From: Oscillatoriales cyanobacterium | GTDB lineage: Bacteria; Cyanobacteriota; Cyanobacteriia; Cyanobacteriales; Microcoleaceae | Direction of reading: 5' to 3' | Assembly: GCA_004292955.1 (NCBI GenBank) | Contig: RDXX01000073.1 | Span: forward strand, 1 to 53,116 | DNA length: 53,116 nucleotides | Shown: piece by piece, positions 50,036-53,116 of the stretch | Layout of the letters: the number at the start of each line of letters is the position of its first letter | Position numbering within the stretch: position 1 is the first letter of the stretch | Made by a program: the position numbers and the translations under genes | Notes under the pieces: model-generated | What the model saw: only the letters and a program-made list of their open reading frames with translations | What the model was told of the DNA's origin: nothing | Databases searched by the model: none

Positions 50036-50550
50036 TATTCTTTTTTTTGCTTAAAAGGGCGAACTAATCCTTGGTTTGAGGATTGACTAAATATCCATCG
50101 ATTGTGGAGCGAATAACGCCATTCCAAACCACAGACAATTTCGCACAACCTGCGATAGACTCAGAAAATATCAATAGCCATTGCCGGAAATTATCGAATA
50201 TTTTCTATCACCTAACTAATCAGAATGGAAACCCCAAAATTTATAAATATTTGATATTTTGTGGTAAATTATGTTAATATTGAGACCGGACGGCTAGGTT
50301 GTTCGAGGTCGCCCATTAGTTCTGCCAAACCTACTAAGCTTGAGAAAGGTTTGAGTAAAACTAGAGCCGAGAATGCCGTGAGTTACCGTGGTGGCGCCCT
50401 ATATGCGATCGCGATCGGTGCAAACAGTTGTTTTTTTCGGTGCAAGCCAGGGTGGTCGATCGATTCGGGCAAAGTTCCTTTCTTTGGGAACAAGCGCCAT
50501 CGAGGATAAGCAAGTTATAATTTGTTGCGGAAGCGTACAGAGATTTCTAT
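50036..50550 (+). other. 515-bp region with a structured, less AT-rich segment; candidate small RNA
   Basis: The first 230 bases are AT-rich and unremarkable. From about 50290 to 50510 the composition changes. CAAACCT / AGGTTTG arms (50328-50354), TAGTT / AACTA partners, a GATCGCGATCG stretch, a repeated CGGTGCAA (about 50417 and 50440), and GTTCC-loop-GGAAC (50474-50491) suggest a folded RNA. An 82-codon frame crosses it but has no recognisable protein features. It is not one of the RNAs recognised by eye (tmRNA, RNase P RNA, SRP RNA). Confidence 0.3.
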
Positions 50551-50892
50551 ATGAGTAAACCCCCAGTTCATGCCTTTTTTGTAGGAAGAGCAGTTGCCGA
50601 AGCACTGTACGAGCAATTAGAAAGCGCAGCAACCAACGCTTTCTCCGAACTCGGCAAATTTGACGCCGAACAAAGAGAACGCCTGCGCCAGTTCACAGAT
50701 AAAGTTGTAGAACGGGCCAATCGCGCGGCCGATGAGGCGATGCAGACCAGAACTGGTACTGGAACCACCAGCACTACTACTGACATTCAAGACATCCATC
50801 CCGCAGACTTGCAAGTAACGATCGACGAGCTGCGCGCCGAAGTCGCTCTCGTGCGATCGGAATTGCAGCGCTACCGCAGCAGTTTGCCTTAA
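50551..50892 (+). CDS. Small cyanobacterial helical protein (possibly DUF6825)
   Basis: A 113-residue protein. The N-terminal half is strongly helical (HAFFVGRAVAEALYEQLESAATNAFSELGKFDAEQRERLRQFTDKVVERA). A G/T-rich linker follows, and then a second helix (DLQVTIDELRAEVALVRSELQRYRSSL) that is likely a coiled coil. Similar proteins are found across cyanobacteria and I recall them as DUF6825, without a defined function. It lies just upstream of an ABC1 kinase gene, in the same direction. Confidence 0.72.
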   Translation: MSKPPVHAFFVGRAVAEALYEQLESAATNAFSELGKFDAEQRERLRQFTDKVVERANRAADEAMQTRTGTGTTSTTTDIQDIHPADLQVTIDELRAEVALVRSELQRYRSSLP

Positions 50893-51038
50893 CAAAGGAC
50901 GATTCCAGCGGACGATAGCTCCGAAGTGACGATCGCAACAACTACTGATTGTTACACGAGCGCAAAGCAATGCGCTCCTGCGCTCCTTCCTACCTGCAAT
51001 CAAAGCAACAACATAAAATAAGCAATTTGGGAACCCAA

Positions 51039-52805
51039 GTGTCTGCTCTCCTTGATGACTCTGTTAATCGCCAGCGCTCCCCCAAGCGTACTAGCGACGC
51101 CGATGAGCCAAAAACTGCTGGTAAATCCTACAAAAGTAAAGCTTATCGCTGGAATCGCGAAAAATATTCCCGGCAGCGACGCTTCTTCGACATTTGGGCC
51201 TTTGTCTTGCTCTGGCTGGCTTCGCTGTGGTTCGACAGCAAAAACTGGAGCTACTGGGGAGGTGTAACTGAAGAAAAGAAAGTTGCCAGACGCCGCTTTC
51301 AAGCTATCTGGGTTCGAGAAACACTCTTGGATTTAGGCCCGACTTTCATTAAAGTTGGACAATTATTTTCCACCCGCGCCGACTTGTTCCCGGCAGAGTT
51401 TGTCGAGGAACTTTCTAAGCTGCAAGATAAAGTGCCTGCTTTCAGCTACGAACAGTTAGAGGTAATTGTCGAGCAAGATTTGGGCAAGACTGTTGAGGAA
51501 CTCTACCGCAGCTTCGATCCTGTGCCCCTGGCCGCTGCCAGTTTGGGTCAGGTACACAAAGCTCAACTGCACTCGGGCCCGGAAGTTGTAGTAAAAGTGC
51601 AACGCCCTGGACTGCGAAAGCTGTTTGAAATAGATTTGCAAATTCTCAAGGGGATTGCTCGCTATTTTCAAAACCATCCTAAGTGGGGCCGCGGCCGAGA
51701 TTGGATGGGGATTTATGAGGAATGTTGTCGCATTCTGTGGCTGGAAATAGACTATCTCCATGAAGGCCGCAATGCTGATACTTTTCGCCGCAATTTTAGC
51801 AACTGCGACTGGGTGCAGGTGCCACGAGTTTATTGGCGCTACGCGGCTCCGCGAGTGCTGACTTTGGAATACCTACCAGGGATTAAAATCAGCCACTACG
51901 AAGCTCTCGAAGCAGCCGGGATCGATCGCAAATTAATTGCTCAGTTAGGCGCTAAAGCTTATTTGCGGCAGTTGCTCAACGATGGCTTTTTCCACGCAGA
52001 TCCCCACCCCGGCAATATCGCTGTGAGTGCTGACGGATCTCTGATTTTCTACGATTTCGGCATGATGGGTCAAATCCAGTCCAACGTCCGCGAAGGACTG
52101 ATGGAGACTCTCTACGGCATTGCTTCCAAGGATGGACAGCGGATTATGGATTCTCTGATCAACTTGGGCGCTTTGGTTCCCACAGGCGATATGAGTCCCG
52201 TGCGCCGCAGCATCCAGTATATGCTCGATAACTTCATGGATAAGCCTTTTGAAGAGCAGTCCGTGAGTGCGATTACCGATGACCTTTACGATATTGCCTA
52301 CGACCAACCTTTTCGCTTCCCAGCTACCTTTACTTTTGTAATGCGAGCTTTTTCGACGATTGAAGGCGTGGGCCGGGGTTTAGATCCCGAGTTTAACTTT
52401 ATGGAGGTGGCACAACCTTTTGCCATGCAGCTTATGACTAATGGAAATGGGCCGGATGCAACGAGCAGCATTTTTAACGAACTAGGCCGTCAGGCGGCTC
52501 AGGTGAGTTCGACTGCTTTGGGTTTGCCCCGCCGGATTGAGGAGACTATTGATAAACTCGAACAGGGAGATTTACGGATTCGAGTCCGTTCTTCCGAAGC
52601 TGAGCGATTGATGCGCCGCATGAGCAACGTTCAAATGGGCACTAATTATACTTTGATGATGAGTGCTTTTACTTTGTCGGCGACAATTTTGTTTGTCAGC
52701 AATCAAGTATGGCCCGCTGTCGCTGTGGCTTTGCTGGCTGCGGGTGCTGGGTTTGCTCTGTTGCGTTTGTTCAAACGGATCGATCGATTAGATAGAATGT
52801 CATAA
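51039..52805 (+). CDS. ABC1/UbiB (AarF) family atypical kinase
   Basis: The GTG at 51039 (VSALLDDSVNRQRS) is preferred; longer frames from 50949 would add residues unlike the family. The 588-residue protein shows the ABC1 signatures: GPTFIKVGQLFSTRADLFP (KxGQ motif), AAASLGQVHKAQL (Ala-rich nucleotide loop), VVVKVQRPG, FHADPHPGNI and IFYDFGMMG. The C-terminus has two membrane helices (LMMSAFTLSATILFVSNQVW, VAVALLAAGAGFALL). Members support isoprenoid quinone and tocopherol metabolism in plastids and cyanobacteria and have ATPase or kinase activity. Which lipid this paralogue serves is not known. Confidence 0.92.
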   Translation: MSALLDDSVNRQRSPKRTSDADEPKTAGKSYKSKAYRWNREKYSRQRRFFDIWAFVLLWLASLWFDSKNWSYWGGVTEEKKVARRRFQAIWVRETLLDLGPTFIKVGQLFSTRADLFPAEFVEELSKLQDKVPAFSYEQLEVIVEQDLGKTVEELYRSFDPVPLAAASLGQVHKAQLHSGPEVVVKVQRPGLRKLFEIDLQILKGIARYFQNHPKWGRGRDWMGIYEECCRILWLEIDYLHEGRNADTFRRNFSNCDWVQVPRVYWRYAAPRVLTLEYLPGIKISHYEALEAAGIDRKLIAQLGAKAYLRQLLNDGFFHADPHPGNIAVSADGSLIFYDFGMMGQIQSNVREGLMETLYGIASKDGQRIMDSLINLGALVPTGDMSPVRRSIQYMLDNFMDKPFEEQSVSAITDDLYDIAYDQPFRFPATFTFVMRAFSTIEGVGRGLDPEFNFMEVAQPFAMQLMTNGNGPDATSSIFNELGRQAAQVSSTALGLPRRIEETIDKLEQGDLRIRVRSSEAERLMRRMSNVQMGTNYTLMMSAFTLSATILFVSNQVWPAVAVALLAAGAGFALLRLFKRIDRLDRMS

Positions 52806-53041
52806 TGCGGCCAATTGACGATCGAAAATTTCTGGCTTGAGATTTGTCGCCTGCAAAAACTTAACATTTAACGAGTTCGCCGGGAATTCCCCATCCTCTC
52901 GTAGTGTAGGAACAGCGTAGCGTCTTCCGCAACGAAGAAGGTTGGGGATGAAAGGCAGGTGGATGTAGCGCAGCGGAGCAAGACTTAAGTGGCAAATAGT
53001 CTGCTAAACTTATCTACAGTTGATTGCTGAGAGTCAGTTCC
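52806..53041 (+). mobile_element. Left end of an IS200/IS605-type tnpB element
   Basis: The 180 bases before the tnpB start contain an imperfect palindrome with outer arms TTCCCCATCCTCTCG (52887-52901) and CGAAGAAGGTTGGGGA (52933-52948). This is the kind of subterminal hairpin recognised by single-strand transposases. The exact left boundary is not determined. Confidence 0.5.
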
Positions 53042-53116
53042 ATGTTTGCCGTCAAGCGAGCGCTCAAATTAAATAATACTGAAGCAACCTTGATGGCAAA
53101 ACACGCAGGCTTTCGG
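53042..53116 (+). CDS. TnpB (IS200/IS605 OrfB) N-terminus, cut by the window end
   Basis: 25 codons are visible: MFAVKRALKLNNTEATLMAKHAGFR. This opening is typical of cyanobacterial IS200/IS605-type TnpB, an RNA-guided nuclease of transposons. It is a different lineage from the IS607-linked copy at 7914-9074. No statement can be made about intactness. Confidence 0.75.
   Translation, partial: MFAVKRALKLNNTEATLMAKHAGFR

Noticed and set aside
50261..50509. 82-codon open frame
   Set aside because: Composition and lack of family features argue against a protein; treated as a possible RNA region.

Overview
The window looks like chromosomal DNA of a filamentous cyanobacterium, probably of the Oscillatoria/Microcoleus type. 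The evidence is psbZ next to ribH, a BciB-type vinyl reductase, acyl-lipid desaturases, a DevBCA-type exporter, a mycosporine (sunscreen) cluster, frequent GCGATCGC-like octamers, and many heptamer arrays (TCAACTG, CCCAATT, TTTTAGA) and GC-rich palindromes between genes. Species cannot be fixed from the sequence alone. No rRNA, tRNA or CRISPR array was seen.

Layout. 1-6.0 kb: an ABC-2/GldFG-like export locus (repeat-rich protein tail, permease, GldG-like protein, DUF4340 protein), interrupted by an Rpn/PD-(D/E)XK transposase-nuclease gene. 6.2-13.6 kb: a spermidine/putrescine-type uptake operon (potA, two potD copies, potB, potC). An IS607-type element (tnpA+tnpB) separates potA from the rest, and the second potD has an 11-bp deletion that disconnects its signal peptide. 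14.0-16.1 kb: two Delta9-type desaturases. 16.1-17.4 kb: a methionine gamma-lyase family enzyme. 17.5-22.6 kb (minus): a TetR regulator, a DevB-like adaptor, a CatB/Vat-type acetyltransferase, DevC and DevA, with two operator-like sites upstream of tetR. 22.9-24.6 kb: two GNATs, a DUF2237 protein and a solitary xisI. 24.8-31.0 kb: bciB, a secreted BamE-like protein, a DEAD-box helicase, an IS200/IS605 remnant and rimO.

31.1-42 kb is entirely on the minus strand: an orphan antitoxin, a pentapeptide-repeat protein, three tandem Uma2 genes, then the mycosporine-like amino acid cluster in transcription order mysA-mysB-(mazE-mazF)-mysC-mysD, then another Uma2 gene. The toxin-antitoxin pair sits inside the biosynthetic cluster, and one palindrome family borders the mysC/mysD/mazEF half on both sides. 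42-53 kb: ribH and psbZ; a 999-residue DHH/CBS/CCA-adding fusion that contains translated intergenic repeats; a DUF2127 gene inside a ~100-bp inverted repeat pair; an atypical Ser/Thr kinase; a small cyanobacterial protein; an ABC1 kinase; and the start of an IS200/IS605 tnpB cut by the window edge.

Most striking are the toxin-antitoxin insertion in the sunscreen cluster and its operator-like upstream palindrome, the acetyltransferase built into a DevBCA operon with TetR control, the in-frame invasion of palindromic and heptamer repeats into the CCA-adding enzyme, the frameshifted potD with a gene-conversion-like 5' tract, and the TnpB without zinc-finger cysteines.
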